From contig JAHFTC010000015.1 in NCBI GenBank assembly GCA_023269585.1, positions 1 through 51,654 on the forward strand: 51,654 nucleotides of DNA, given 5' to 3'. Of the stretch, positions 1-9,752 are shown piece after piece. The first letter of the stretch is position 1. Every line of letters begins with the position of its first letter. The translations under genes and the position numbers were made by a program. The notes beneath the pieces are model-generated. The model did no database searches and was not told the origin of the DNA. It was given only the letters and a program-made list of their open reading frames with translations. This stretch comes from Opitutaceae bacterium (GTDB lineage Bacteria > Verrucomicrobiota > Verrucomicrobiia > Opitutales > Opitutaceae).

Positions 1-1
1 G

Positions 2-772
2 CGGAAGTCGGGCGTGCGCACCAAGACGCGCCTCCTCTCCTTCCGCGACGGCCTCGAAACCCTGCCCGCCACGCTCGCGGCGAAACTCGGCTCCGCCCTC
101 CAGCTCCGCACCGAGATTGTCGCCGCCGAGCGCGTCACCACGGGTTGGCGACTCTCGCTCCGACCCGCCAGCGACGCCGGCGCAGCCGCTGCCGCCACGA
201 CCGCCGACTTCGACGCCGTCCTCTTCACCTGTGGTTCCGCCGCCCTCGCCCAACTCTCCGTCGCCGGCCGCCAACCGCTCGCCTCCCTCGCGACCCTGCC
301 CTACTCGGCCGTCACCAGCCTCGCGCTCGGTTTCCGGCGGGAGGATGTCGCCCACCCGCTCGACGGCTTCGGCATGCTCGTTCCGGCCAAGGAGAACCGC
401 CGCATCCTCGGCACGCTCTTTTCGTCCACGCTCTTCCCCGGCCGCGCGCCCGACGGCCACGTGCTGCTCACGGTCTTCGTCGGCGGCCGCCAACCCGAAT
501 ACGCCGCGCTGCCCGACCCCGAGCTCGAGTCGCTCGTCCGCGGCGAGCTGGGCGAACTTGTCGGCGCGCGCGGTGAGCCCGTCTTCCGCCACTTCAACCG
601 CTGGCCGCGTGCGATTCCGAAATACACCGTCGGCTTCGGTGCGCTCGCCGCGACGATGGACGCCTTCGAGCGCGAGCATCCCGGGCTGCTCATCGCCGGC
701 AACTGCCGCACCGGCATCTCGCTCTCCGATTGCATGGCCGCCGGCCAGGCTGCCGCCGCGCGGATCGGCTGA
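2..772 (+). CDS. hemY: Protoporphyrinogen oxidase (FAD-dependent), C-terminal part
   Basis: The gene enters from the left edge with an open frame from base 2, so the start and the N-terminal FAD-binding fold lie outside. About 256 residues are visible. FAD-type protoporphyrinogen oxidases oxidise protoporphyrinogen IX to protoporphyrin IX in heme synthesis, at the inner membrane. The visible part has the substrate-domain pattern FDAVLFTCGSAAL, then LPYSAVTSLALGF, and near the end the FAD-contacting segment LLIAGNCRTGISLSDC, followed by a Gly/Ala helix. These match the C-terminal half of the HemY/amine-oxidase superfamily. Other members of that superfamily (amine oxidase, phytoene desaturase) are possible but fit less well. 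The next gene starts 69 bases after the stop on the same strand. Confidence 0.8.
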   Translation, partial: RKSGVRTKTRLLSFRDGLETLPATLAAKLGSALQLRTEIVAAERVTTGWRLSLRPASDAGAAAAATTADFDAVLFTCGSAALAQLSVAGRQPLASLATLPYSAVTSLALGFRREDVAHPLDGFGMLVPAKENRRILGTLFSSTLFPGRAPDGHVLLTVFVGGRQPEYAALPDPELESLVRGELGELVGARGEPVFRHFNRWPRAIPKYTVGFGALAATMDAFEREHPGLLIAGNCRTGISLSDCMAAGQAAAARIG

Positions 773-840
773 ACACAGCGGCCGCCCCCGAAACTTCCTT
801 TTGCCACGACGGCTGGTTTCCCTCTAGCTCGCGCCCTGCC

Positions 841-2673
841 GTGCTGCGCCGACTCAACCTTTTCCAGTACTTTCTGCCCTGCTGTCTGCTGGGTCTGATG
901 CTAGTCGGCCTGGGCGGCAAACTCTGGCTCGTCTTCAATTTTGGCACCCCGATACCCGACGCCGCCCAATGGCGCGCCGGCATCCCGGACCTCGTCCCCG
1001 AGTGGGCGCAGGGCAATGTCGTCCTGTCGCACGCCAGCACACCCACCAGTTTTCCCCTCCTCGCGCGCGCCGTGCTGGGAGCCCTTGTCCATGCCAACCA
1101 CCAGTGGGACGACCGGCTGACGACCGTCGTCAACGCGTTCCTGCTCGCCGGCGCGTTCGCCACGATCCTCGCCCTCGGCGCTCGGCGCCTGGGTTGGATC
1201 GCCATCTGGACCACGGCCTTGAGCGGTGGACTGTTCGTCGCCCTGCCGCTGGGCTGGGACCAGTCGCTCGCGGGCTCCGCCCTGCCCGACCGGCTCGCGC
1301 TGTTCCTCGCGTTTCCCGCCGCGTGGGCTCTGCTTGATCGCACCCTCGCGTCTCCCCTGTGGTGGGCGGCCGCCGGGGCGCTGGTTCTGTCCAACACCGC
1401 CGCCGACTGGGCGGTGGCGGTCGCGATCGGGACGGCCCTCGTGACCACCGCCCGCCTCTGGAGCACCCGGGTTCATCGCGGCCGCGATCTTGCCGTGCTG
1501 GCCTGCGCCGCGCTGGCGGTCGCCGCCCACGTGTGGCTGCACAGCGGCTCGCTCGCGCTGCTCTCAACGTCCCGGGTGCTAGCCCACCTCGGACTGCTCT
1601 GTGAGCCCTGGCCGACGCTCCCGGCGCTCGCGCTGATCATCCATGCCCCGCTCGCGTTCCGCTGCCTCGCAAGCCTCCGCGACGAGGACCGCAAACACTC
1701 GCTCGCGCCGTTCGCCGCCTTGGTCGCCGGCGCGGTGCTGGCCCTCCTCTGGCTCGCGGCCGAAGCGCGCCCGCGCCGCTGGGGCGCCCCGGACGCCCAA
1801 TGCGACATCCTCCTGCTTCTCATCGCGCTGGGCGTCGCCACCGTCACCCAGCTCTGGTTCCTGCGTTGGCAGCGCCTGCCGGTGCGGCTCGTCTTCACCG
1901 TCGCCTGGATCGCGCTGCTCGTATCCGGGATCAACCTCCGGATCGAACAGATCGTCGCCCAGGAGCTGCCCGCGCGCGCCGCGGAGAACGGCACCCGCCT
2001 CGCCGCGCTCCGCCACGCCCGCGCCACCGGGGACACCGGCGCGCTCGAGCCGGAGTTCCGCCGCTGCGACGCACCCCAACTGCGGTCGGTCCTCCCGTAC
2101 ACCGTCCAAGGACCGGTGCTGATCGAGCGCGGTCCGGCCACGACCGAGGATTTCACCCCGCTGCAACGCAACCAGTTTTCCCTGCCAACCCCGGACGATA
2201 CCGCCTGGGCCGGCGGGCCCGCGATCCAGGCCGAGGGCGGCACCCTGTTCATCAGCCTGCCGCTGCCCCCGGCTCCCTCGAAGGTGCTGCGCTTCCGGGT
2301 CGCCGGCGATCTCGGCACGCCGCGCTTCCCGTTCGCCCTTCGTTCGACCAGCACCGGCGAGACCACCGCCCTCGAACTCGAGGCGCCGACGGGCGAACGC
2401 TGGCGCACCATCAACCTCGTGCGCCCGGCCGATCCCGTCGTGATCGTCGCGGGGCCCGCCGCGCTCGGCACCTGGGGCGCCTTCACCAGCCCGGTCGAGA
2501 TGGGTCTCGGGTCTTGGGCCGCCGCCAAGCTCACCAAGAACTGGGTCATCGTATTCATAGCTGGAGGACTGATCTTCGCATTCGTCCTGTTCCTGCCGTT
2601 CGCGCCCCGCGCGCCCCGCCGCGAGACGTTCGCCCTCGATCACCACGGCCGCATTCAGGTCGCCTCGGATTAG
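841..2673 (+). CDS. Polytopic membrane protein of a glycan locus, function unknown
   Basis: About 610 residues from the GTG at 841. The frame is open further upstream, but it would overlap hemY and the upstream peptide looks non-coding. There are roughly nine to eleven hydrophobic segments, beginning at once with LFQYFLPCCLLGLMLVGLGG. These are followed by a soluble beta-rich region (about residues 400-590) and a last helix near the C-terminus. The early motif PIPDAAQWRAG and the later NHQWDDRLTTVVNAF resemble a family of membrane proteins common beside verrucomicrobial polysaccharide genes, recalled from memory rather than searched. A membrane glycosyltransferase or glycan-export role is an inference from the next two genes. 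No catalytic motif was recognised. Confidence 0.6.
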   Translation: MLRRLNLFQYFLPCCLLGLMLVGLGGKLWLVFNFGTPIPDAAQWRAGIPDLVPEWAQGNVVLSHASTPTSFPLLARAVLGALVHANHQWDDRLTTVVNAFLLAGAFATILALGARRLGWIAIWTTALSGGLFVALPLGWDQSLAGSALPDRLALFLAFPAAWALLDRTLASPLWWAAAGALVLSNTAADWAVAVAIGTALVTTARLWSTRVHRGRDLAVLACAALAVAAHVWLHSGSLALLSTSRVLAHLGLLCEPWPTLPALALIIHAPLAFRCLASLRDEDRKHSLAPFAALVAGAVLALLWLAAEARPRRWGAPDAQCDILLLLIALGVATVTQLWFLRWQRLPVRLVFTVAWIALLVSGINLRIEQIVAQELPARAAENGTRLAALRHARATGDTGALEPEFRRCDAPQLRSVLPYTVQGPVLIERGPATTEDFTPLQRNQFSLPTPDDTAWAGGPAIQAEGGTLFISLPLPPAPSKVLRFRVAGDLGTPRFPFALRSTSTGETTALELEAPTGERWRTINLVRPADPVVIVAGPAALGTWGAFTSPVEMGLGSWAAAKLTKNWVIVFIAGGLIFAFVLFLPFAPRAPRRETFALDHHGRIQVASD

Positions 2674-2723
2674 GCCGCCCGCTAGACCGTCGCCCGCCCA
2701 GCCCCCAACCGCCCCTCGGACCC

Positions 2724-3230
2724 ATGACGCCGTCACCGGAAGCCACTGCCGACTCCGCGACTCCCCTGCGCCGGCAACTCATCCTCGCCCAGGTCCGGAT
2801 CATGGAACTGGAGGATGCGCGCGACGCCCTCGCCACCCGCCTCGCTGAAGCCCAGCGCCTGCTCGGCGCAGCCCAGTCCGCCGCAGAAACCCTCGCCAAC
2901 CAGCTGCGGCCCCTCGAGACGGAGCGCGCGAACCAAGCCGCTGCCCGACAGGTGCTGGAGGAGCGACTCGCCCAGCTCGACACCGCGCTCGCGTCCCGTG
3001 CGCGCACGGAGCAATCCCTCCGGGGCCGGATCGCCGAGCTCGAAAACCAGTTGGCGAGCCGCGACCGCGCCCTCGCGGCCGCCGAAACCCAGTCCGCCGC
3101 CCACGCCCGCCGAATCAAGGAACTCGCCGCCGAGCGCCACGCGCTGAAAGCCTCCCGGAGCTGGCGCTGGACAGCGCCGCTGCGCTGGCTCGAGCGGGCC
3201 TGCCACCGCGACGGAGGCGCCTCGGGGTGA
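2724..3230 (+). CDS. Coiled-coil protein with C-terminal SRSWRWTAPLR tail
   Basis: 168 residues from the ATG at 2724. Residues 15-145 form an almost uninterrupted Ala/Glu/Arg/Leu heptad pattern, a long coiled coil. The C-terminus carries KASRSWRWTAPLRWLERA. A similar Ser-x-Ser-Trp-Arg-x-Thr-x-Pro-Leu-Arg tail is familiar from glycosyltransferases and O-antigen locus proteins. The stop overlaps the GTG start of the following glycosyltransferase (GTGA), so translation is probably coupled and the two products may act together. It may be a scaffold or chain-length partner for that enzyme. No enzymatic domain is visible. Confidence 0.7.
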   Translation: MTPSPEATADSATPLRRQLILAQVRIMELEDARDALATRLAEAQRLLGAAQSAAETLANQLRPLETERANQAAARQVLEERLAQLDTALASRARTEQSLRGRIAELENQLASRDRALAAAETQSAAHARRIKELAAERHALKASRSWRWTAPLRWLERACHRDGGASG

Positions 3231-5152
3231 GCCACGACCTGCCGTTCCGGTGGGAACTCGAGACCACCGCTCCCACCGCAGCACCGGGAGGCCGGCTGCA
3301 CCTGAAGGGTTGGTGCGTCATATCCGATCAACCACAGACGCCACACGTCCGCCTCGTGGTTGGCGACCGCGCGTTCTCCGCCACGTCGGAGGCGCGACCC
3401 GATGTCCTCGTCAGTCTCGGACTCCCCGGCGCGCTCGCGGCATGCGGCTTCACGATCAACGCACGCCTTGCCCCTGGAGTCCATTTGGCCCGGCTCGAAG
3501 CCTCGCTGGATCGCGACACCTGGCACGAACTGCGCACGCTCTGCCTCGGCGCCACCGAGGAGCCGCTGCAGGGCGAGATCGAGTTCCCCCCGTCGGCGCG
3601 CATCACCGAGAGCGCGCGGATCCAGGGCTGGTGCGCGCACCCGCACCGCCAGCTCGTCTCGGTTGCGCTGCACTACGGCAACCGCCGCATCGCCTGCCAA
3701 TTCGGGCTCCCGCGCTCCGATGTGCCCGGATTTCTGCCCGGTGCGCCCGATGCCCCGCGCGCCGGCTTCATCTCCGTCAAGAACCTGCCCGTCGGCCACG
3801 GCCCCCTGCGCCTCGCGGCCACGGACTCCGCCGGTGGCGTCCACTTCCTCGATACCGGACGACTCATCGACATCCCGACCGACGAGGAGAACCCCACCCC
3901 GCTCGATCTCTCCGGTCCGGCGGCAGGGCTGAGCCCGCTCCGCCGGGCGGCAACGTCCGTGCCGGCGCCGCGGACCGCTGCGCCGCGCCGGATCCTCTTC
4001 GTGCTCTACGGCGACATGACGTCGAACAGCGCGATCCACGTCGCCGCGCTCGCCGACGAACTGATCGCCCGCGGGCACGAGTGCATCGTCGCTGTGCCCC
4101 GCGATCCCGACACGATCCGTTACCACCACGGCGCCAGCTTCCGTTGCGTGGCGTTCGCGGAGTGCGGGGAGCGCGCCGCGCTCTTCACCGGCGGCGCCGC
4201 GCCGGAGATCGTGCACGCATGGACCACCAGCGAGTGCGTGCGCCGCTTCGCCCTGGGATTGGTGGACCGCACCGGGGCGCGCCTGCTCGTGCATCTCGAG
4301 GACCACGAGGGCGCCATCCTCGAAGCGGCCACCGGCCGCTCCGGAGCCGAGCTCGCCGCGCTGCCCGCCGGAGAACTCGAGCGCCTCGTCGGCGACGACT
4401 TCTCGCATCCAGTGCTCCGCGACGCGCTGCTCGCCCGGGCGGAGGGCTGCACGCTCATCCTCGACCGCCTGCGCGAACTGCTGCCTCCCGGCAAACCGGC
4501 GCAGGTGATCTGGCCCGCCGCGGCGCCGGAGTTCTTCGCCCGCCCGATGCCGTGGGCCCTGCGCGAGGCGCTGGGCTGGGGCCGCGCCCACACCGTGCTG
4601 TTCTACCACGGCAATTTGCACCCGGCCAACCGCGCCGAACTGGCCGAGCTGTACGAGGCCGTCGTCGCGCTCAACGCCGCCGGCCTGCCCACCACGCTGC
4701 TCCGCGCCGGCCGCGATTTCTGCCCGCTGCCCGCCACTCTCGCCGAGCGCTCCGCCCCGCACGTCGTCGCCCTCGGCCGCATCGACCAGCACCGGCATCT
4801 CGCGCCCCTGCTCGCCCTCGCCGACTTCTTCGTCCAGCCCGGCGAACCGGATTCGTTCAACAACTACCGGTTCCCGTCGAAGCTGCCCGAGTTCTTCGCC
4901 TCGGGCCGGCCGGTGATCCTCCCGCGCACCAACCTCGGCGCCGTCGTCCACCACGGCGAGGACGCCTTCGTGCTCGACCGCGCGGACGCCGCCGGCATCG
5001 CCGCCGCCGTGCGCACCTTGCGTGCCGAGCCCGCGCTCGCCGAGCGCCTCGCCGCCGGTGCCGCCGCCTTCGCGGCCGCGCGTTTCAGCTGGGTGCTCAG
5101 CACGGACCGGCTGGAGGCGTTCTACGACGGTGTCCTGACCGCCCGCCGGTGA
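3227..5152 (+). CDS. Glycosyltransferase (GT-B, group 1-like) with two N-terminal beta modules
   Basis: 641 residues, starting at a GTG that overlaps the stop of the coiled-coil gene. Residues 1-215 hold two related modules of about 100 residues. Each has a GWC motif (about residues 28-30 and 134-136) followed by an R-x-DV segment (about 57-60 and 163-166) and a G-F strand. Residues from about 254 (RRILFVLYGDM) to the end form a GT-B fold. The second Rossmann half contains HVVALGRIDQH, KLPEFFASGRPVILPRTNLG and HGEDAFVL, typical of group 1 (GT4) enzymes that transfer sugars from nucleotide sugars to surface glycans. The acceptor and sugar cannot be inferred. It converges on the GT39-like gene, with 30 bases between the stops. 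Confidence 0.8.
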   Translation: MSHDLPFRWELETTAPTAAPGGRLHLKGWCVISDQPQTPHVRLVVGDRAFSATSEARPDVLVSLGLPGALAACGFTINARLAPGVHLARLEASLDRDTWHELRTLCLGATEEPLQGEIEFPPSARITESARIQGWCAHPHRQLVSVALHYGNRRIACQFGLPRSDVPGFLPGAPDAPRAGFISVKNLPVGHGPLRLAATDSAGGVHFLDTGRLIDIPTDEENPTPLDLSGPAAGLSPLRRAATSVPAPRTAAPRRILFVLYGDMTSNSAIHVAALADELIARGHECIVAVPRDPDTIRYHHGASFRCVAFAECGERAALFTGGAAPEIVHAWTTSECVRRFALGLVDRTGARLLVHLEDHEGAILEAATGRSGAELAALPAGELERLVGDDFSHPVLRDALLARAEGCTLILDRLRELLPPGKPAQVIWPAAAPEFFARPMPWALREALGWGRAHTVLFYHGNLHPANRAELAELYEAVVALNAAGLPTTLLRAGRDFCPLPATLAERSAPHVVALGRIDQHRHLAPLLALADFFVQPGEPDSFNNYRFPSKLPEFFASGRPVILPRTNLGAVVHHGEDAFVLDRADAAGIAAAVRTLRAEPALAERLAAGAAAFAAARFSWVLSTDRLEAFYDGVLTARR

Positions 5153-5182
5153 CCGCGCCCGCGGCGACCCCGGCCGCTCGCC

Positions 5183-7291
5183 TCACTCGAACTGCACCGG
5201 CCCGAGCACGGCCCAGTCGCGGTTGAGATTTCCGTCCGGCCCGGGGAGCGTCTCGAGCACGAGCTCCTCGCCGGGCTGCAAACCGAGCCGCACCTCGGCC
5301 GTCTGCCAGCCGCGATCGTCGACCGCCGCGAACGGATCAAGCAACCGGCTGAAAAGCACCCGGCGCGAATCGCCCCGGGCCGCCGCAACCACGAACTCCA
5401 CACCATCGCTGGCCGTCCGGCGGTCCAGCGCCTCGTAGGTCTCCTTCGGCAGGCCGAATTCGATCCGCAGCACTCGGGCTCCCGTCGGGACGGCGAACCA
5501 CAACCGGGTGGTCGGATGCGCCCCGAGGCAATCACGTCCGTCCATCTTGACCGGGCCCACCCCGAATTCGGAAGTGTACCGACTGGGCAGCACTCCGAGG
5601 TTGGCCAGCGCATACCGCTGTTTCCCCGAGAAGTAGCGTTGCTCCCAGACTGTTTCGCTGGGCGTATCCGCGAGTGTTTGACCCCGCAGCACTTCGATGC
5701 CCTCGAGTTGCAGCTGCGCGACGGCCGCGGCCACCTGGGTCGCCCGCGCCTCCGGCACGAACACCAGCGCATCGGCCCAGCGGTAGGCCGGTTGCGGCGC
5801 GATCCCGAACTGCGCTGCAGCCATCTCCAGCAACACCCGGTTTTCCCGTTGGGCCCCGCGCAGCACCAGCGCCGCGACGCGCTCCCCGGCCAGATTCTCG
5901 AAGGTCTCCCGCACGTGGGGCCAGTCGCTCTCCATGTCCCGGCGCAGCATCAGCGCGCGCCGCTGCGCGTAGAACGGCGTCACCGCGGACCAATCCTCGC
6001 CGGCGATGATGAGCACCTCGTCGGGGTCCGTGCTCCAGCGCAACGCCTCCGCCAGGTCCGACGACCCGGGGATGTCCTCGCTCTGGAGCGGGCGGTGGAA
6101 CGTCGCCCACCGGCCCGCCTGCAACGCGCAGCAGGCCACCAGCACCGCCCACAACCGCCACGCCGGGATGCCGTTGTCCCCCGCCCGCGCGATGATCAGG
6201 CCGCCGGCGATCATCGGCAGGACCGCCACCGCCGTGAAATAGTACTCGTGCCACGCGTAGAGCACCGGGAACACCACGGGCGCGAGCACGAACAGCGCCG
6301 CGCATCCCAGCACCCAGTACAGGTAACGGCCGCGCGGGAACAGCACCAGCAGCAGCGCCAGCACCAGCAGCACCGGGGTCGCGACGACCTCGTCGGTGAC
6401 GATGCGCAGGTGCGCGCCCCAGATCTTCGGATTCAGGCGATCCGCCCACGTGCCGAAGTTGTAGGAATACAGCGCCGAGGACACCAGGCCCCGAGACCCG
6501 GGGTTGAGCGCCCGCAGCCGATCCGTGTAGGCGACCCACCAGTAGCTCGCCGCCAACGGCAGCGTGACCGCCGCCGCCGCCCACGCGCACACCCGCCCGA
6601 CCCCCGCCCAGCGCCGCGGCCCCGCGCCTGTCGGGCGTTCGCGCCACAGCCACCAGAGACCCCAGAGCACGGCCGGCACCAGATAGACCATGAACGTGGT
6701 CACCTTCACCAACCCCGCGCCGACTCCCGCAAAATTCGCGACCACCAGCCAGCCGACACTGCGTCGCTCCACCGCCGCCACGAACGCCTGCAGAAACCAC
6801 AGCGCGAACATCAAGGCCATCGTCTCGATCAGGAAAGCACGCGCGTAGAAGAGCAGTAACGGACAGGTGAGGACGAGCCCGAGCACCATCGCGCGCCGCA
6901 CCCACGGCAGACCCATTCGCCCAAGCAGCAGCCAGAGCGCCGGAAGACTGAGACCGAAGCAGACCATGCTCACCAACCGCCCGCTCTTGAACAGCGAAAG
7001 CCCGGTCGTGTCGCTCACCGCGACCACGGTCCACTGGTACAACGGAAACTCGAACGGCACGGACCACGGCTTTCCGAGCACCGGCGTCGGATAGGCGAGC
7101 GAGAAATCCGCGTCGCGCTGCACGAACAGCGCCGTCATCGCCGTCTGGGTCTGCCGGAAGCCGTTCCCCATGAGCGCCCGGCTGCGCCAGCCGGTGGCCA
7201 GCGCCCACACGGCGAAGGCCGCGAACAGCCCGAGCAGGCAGAGGGCGGCGACACGTTCCCGGCGGGAGGCGTTCTCGAATGTGGGTTCCAT
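5183..7291 (-). CDS. ArnT/PMT-like membrane glycosyltransferase (GT39/GT83 type)
   Basis: 702 residues from the ATG at 7291, chosen because a GGGGA Shine-Dalgarno-like run sits about 9 bases upstream. The open frame extends to 7456 but reads like non-coding sequence. After a first membrane helix comes GNGFRQTQTAMTALF, the RQTQTA-type first periplasmic loop of the GT-C family, then PFEFPLYQW. About ten hydrophobic helices fill residues 15-430. A soluble domain of about 270 residues forms the C-terminus. GT-C enzymes use polyprenyl-phosphate sugars on the periplasmic side, and donor and acceptor are unknown here. It lies downstream of the GH3 gene on the same strand, but a strong terminator-like hairpin separates the two. 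Confidence 0.75.
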   Translation of the reverse strand: MEPTFENASRRERVAALCLLGLFAAFAVWALATGWRSRALMGNGFRQTQTAMTALFVQRDADFSLAYPTPVLGKPWSVPFEFPLYQWTVVAVSDTTGLSLFKSGRLVSMVCFGLSLPALWLLLGRMGLPWVRRAMVLGLVLTCPLLLFYARAFLIETMALMFALWFLQAFVAAVERRSVGWLVVANFAGVGAGLVKVTTFMVYLVPAVLWGLWWLWRERPTGAGPRRWAGVGRVCAWAAAAVTLPLAASYWWVAYTDRLRALNPGSRGLVSSALYSYNFGTWADRLNPKIWGAHLRIVTDEVVATPVLLVLALLLVLFPRGRYLYWVLGCAALFVLAPVVFPVLYAWHEYYFTAVAVLPMIAGGLIIARAGDNGIPAWRLWAVLVACCALQAGRWATFHRPLQSEDIPGSSDLAEALRWSTDPDEVLIIAGEDWSAVTPFYAQRRALMLRRDMESDWPHVRETFENLAGERVAALVLRGAQRENRVLLEMAAAQFGIAPQPAYRWADALVFVPEARATQVAAAVAQLQLEGIEVLRGQTLADTPSETVWEQRYFSGKQRYALANLGVLPSRYTSEFGVGPVKMDGRDCLGAHPTTRLWFAVPTGARVLRIEFGLPKETYEALDRRTASDGVEFVVAAARGDSRRVLFSRLLDPFAAVDDRGWQTAEVRLGLQPGEELVLETLPGPDGNLNRDWAVLGPVQFE

Positions 7292-7407
7292 CGGAAACGT
7301 CCCCAAGAAATCATCCCGCCCCGCGCTGCCAATCCGCATTTCACGCCCGGCGGTGGTCACGAGGCACCCCGGCCGCGCCCGACACCTCCGCCCCACCCGC
7401 AAGACAA

Positions 7408-7448
7408 GGGCCGGACGATGCGGCCCCAGAAACCGCGCCGTCCGGCCC
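7408..7448 (-). terminator. Intrinsic terminator-like hairpin after the GH3 gene
   Basis: Inverted repeat GGGCCGGACG / CGTCCGGCCC (10 bp perfect) with a further GCGG/CCGC pairing inside. It lies 30 bases past the GH3 stop. On the - strand it is followed by TTGTCTTG, a modest T-rich stretch. It probably ends GH3 transcription before the membrane glycosyltransferase gene. Confidence 0.7.
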
Positions 7449-7477
7449 AAACCCAAATCAACCCAACAGCTGCAAAA

Positions 7478-9595
7478 CTACTTCAGCACCACCTTCGCCT
7501 CGAGCGTGGCGCGGTCGGACGCGCCGCCGACGAGGATGCGGTACTCGCCGGGCTCGGCTTTCCAGCCGTGCGTGGTCGTATCCCAAAACGAGAAATCCGG
7601 CGCCGTGAGGCGGATACGCACCACCCGGCTCTCCCCGGGGGCGAGCTCGAGCTTGGAGAAACCCTTCAGCTCCTTCACCGGCCGCGGCACAGAGGCCTCG
7701 ACGTCGCGCACGTAGAGCTGCGCCACCTCGGCGCCGGCGACCGTGCCGGTGTTCTCCACCGTGAACTCGATGCTCACGCGGCCGTCGACCTTGAACTCGC
7801 CGGGCGTCACCTTGATGTTCGAATACTCGAAGGTCGTGTACGAGAGGCCGTGGCCGAAGGCGAAGAGCGGCTTGATCTGCTTGGCCTCGTACCAGCGGTA
7901 GCCCACGAACACGCCCTCCTTGTACTCCACTTTGCGGATGGGCTGCGCCATGTCGCTGTCCGGACCCCAGCCGGTGTAGAGCTTGTCCTCGGGCCGGAGG
8001 TAGCCGAAGCCGGGCGAATCCTCGAAGCGGCGCTCAATCGTCATCGGCAGCCGGCCGGAGGGATTCACGTCGCCGCAGAGCACCTCGGCGAGTCCGGTGT
8101 TGCCGGCCTGCCCGGGATACCAGCCGTAGATGATCGCCGCAGCGCGGTCCGCCCAACCCGTCATCTGGATACCGCCGCCGGAATTGACGATCACGATCGT
8201 GCGCGGGTTCAGGCCCACCACGCGTTGCACGTTCTTCTCCTCGCTCTCCGGCATCGCGAACGGCCGGTCCCAGCCCTCATTGTCCGAGGTGCCGGTGCTG
8301 AGCAGCACGACGTCGGCCGCCTTGAGCTGCTCGTCGGTCGGCTCCTTCACGTAGGCCACGCGATCGCCGTAGGTCGCCTGCACGGCCTGCAGCAACGTCA
8401 CGACGTTGTAGCCTTCGACGTCGGCGGCGCCGCCGCCGCGCGGCAACGTCTCACAGAAGAGGCCGGTGATGAGGATGTTCTTCGCGGCGTCCTTCTTGAG
8501 CGGAAGGATGCCGTGATCGTTCTTGAGGAGCACAACCGCCTCGCGGCCGGTCTGCAGCGCGACCTGTTCGTGCTCGGGAAACTTCTGGAGGAAATACTCG
8601 TCGCGCACCGGGCGGTCGTAGAGGCCCATCGCGATGCACGTGCGGATGATGCTGCGCGCCATCCGGTCGATCTGCTCGATCTTCACCTTGCCGGACTGGA
8701 GCAGGCGGTCGCCGTCGGCCTTGATGAACTTCTCGCCGGGCATCTCGAGGTCCTGGCCGGAGCCGATGATCAGCTCGGCGTCCCACACGGACCACCAGTC
8801 CGTCATGACAAGCCAGCGGAAGCCCATCTCCTTGCGGAGCAGCTGGGAGATCACCTTCTCGCTCTGGCCGGCCCACTCGCCGTTCACCTGGTTGTAGGAG
8901 GTCATCACCGCCATCGCGCCCGCATCGATGCCGGCCTGGAACGCCGGCAGGTAGATCTCGCGCGCCGTGCGCTCGTCGAGCACGGAGTTCGAGGTGCGGC
9001 GGTGGTAGTCGGTGTTGTTCGCGTAGAAGTGCTTGAGCGTCGGGATCGTGCCGGTGTCGAGCACGCCCATCGTGTAGCGCTCGATCAGCTTCGCCGCGAG
9101 AAACGGGTCCTCGCCGAAGTACTCGAAGTTCCGCCCGCACTGCGACTGCCGGTAGATGTTCATGCCCGGCCCGAGCAGCACGGCCACCCCGCCGGCGCGA
9201 CACTCCTCGCCCACGCTCTTGGCGTAGCGGTACGCAAGGGCCGGGTTCCACGTCGCCGCAAGCGCGATACCGCAGGGGAACGACACGGATTTCTCCAGCG
9301 CGTTGCTGAGGTTGCGCCGGATGTTCACGCCCTGCGTGGCGTCGGCCAGGTACAGCTCGGGCACGCCGTACTGGGGAAAGCCCTTGATGAAAAAGGTATT
9401 GCTGCCGGTGATCAGCAGGAGCTTCTCCGCCGGGGTCATCTTCGCGAGGATCTCGCCGGCACGGCGGTCCGCGTCCTCGTAGCTGACAGGGGTTTTGAAC
9501 GACGGCTCGGCGAGCGCGGTGGTGATCATGACGGTGCAGGCGAGGGTGGCGGCGGCCGCCGCCGCAAACGGGGGTAGCGAGAAACGGGGGTTCAT
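7478..9595 (-). CDS. Secreted glycoside hydrolase family 3 (beta-glucosidase-like)
   Basis: 705 residues. An N-terminal signal peptide ends near ALA-E (residues 27-30). The GH3 N-terminal barrel follows, with KHF at 188-190 and the nucleophile loop VMTDWW. Asp266 is the expected nucleophile (TDW in place of the common SDW). The second alpha/beta sandwich (about residues 340-560) includes the segment GREAVVLLKNDHGILPL. The C-terminus is a fibronectin-III-like domain with VENTGTVAGAEVAQLYV. GH3 enzymes release terminal beta-linked sugars such as glucose or xylose from oligosaccharides, here presumably in the periplasm or outside the cell. Exact specificity cannot be read from the sequence. The gene for a small secreted protein lies 157 bases upstream on the same strand. 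Confidence 0.92.
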   Translation of the reverse strand: MNPRFSLPPFAAAAAATLACTVMITTALAEPSFKTPVSYEDADRRAGEILAKMTPAEKLLLITGSNTFFIKGFPQYGVPELYLADATQGVNIRRNLSNALEKSVSFPCGIALAATWNPALAYRYAKSVGEECRAGGVAVLLGPGMNIYRQSQCGRNFEYFGEDPFLAAKLIERYTMGVLDTGTIPTLKHFYANNTDYHRRTSNSVLDERTAREIYLPAFQAGIDAGAMAVMTSYNQVNGEWAGQSEKVISQLLRKEMGFRWLVMTDWWSVWDAELIIGSGQDLEMPGEKFIKADGDRLLQSGKVKIEQIDRMARSIIRTCIAMGLYDRPVRDEYFLQKFPEHEQVALQTGREAVVLLKNDHGILPLKKDAAKNILITGLFCETLPRGGGAADVEGYNVVTLLQAVQATYGDRVAYVKEPTDEQLKAADVVLLSTGTSDNEGWDRPFAMPESEEKNVQRVVGLNPRTIVIVNSGGGIQMTGWADRAAAIIYGWYPGQAGNTGLAEVLCGDVNPSGRLPMTIERRFEDSPGFGYLRPEDKLYTGWGPDSDMAQPIRKVEYKEGVFVGYRWYEAKQIKPLFAFGHGLSYTTFEYSNIKVTPGEFKVDGRVSIEFTVENTGTVAGAEVAQLYVRDVEASVPRPVKELKGFSKLELAPGESRVVRIRLTAPDFSFWDTTTHGWKAEPGEYRILVGGASDRATLEAKVVLK

Positions 9596-9752
9596 GCGTG
9601 AACCCGGAAGTTGCGGTCCGTGGGCCCGGTTGCAACGCGCACCCGCTTCGCCTCCCGACCGCGTCGCATGAATGACGCATCAACGCCCCCTCCGGCCGCC
9701 GTCTCGCGCGGTGTCATCCGCACGCGCGACGCCCGCCGCCACTGACGGGCGT

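Noticed and set aside
2555..4954. A 799-residue open frame on the - strand
   Set aside because: Covers the coiled-coil and glycosyltransferase genes in antisense. It has no recognisable motifs.
7418..9577. A 719-residue open frame on the + strand
   Set aside because: Antisense to the GH3 gene. It is His/Arg/Leu-rich shadow sequence.
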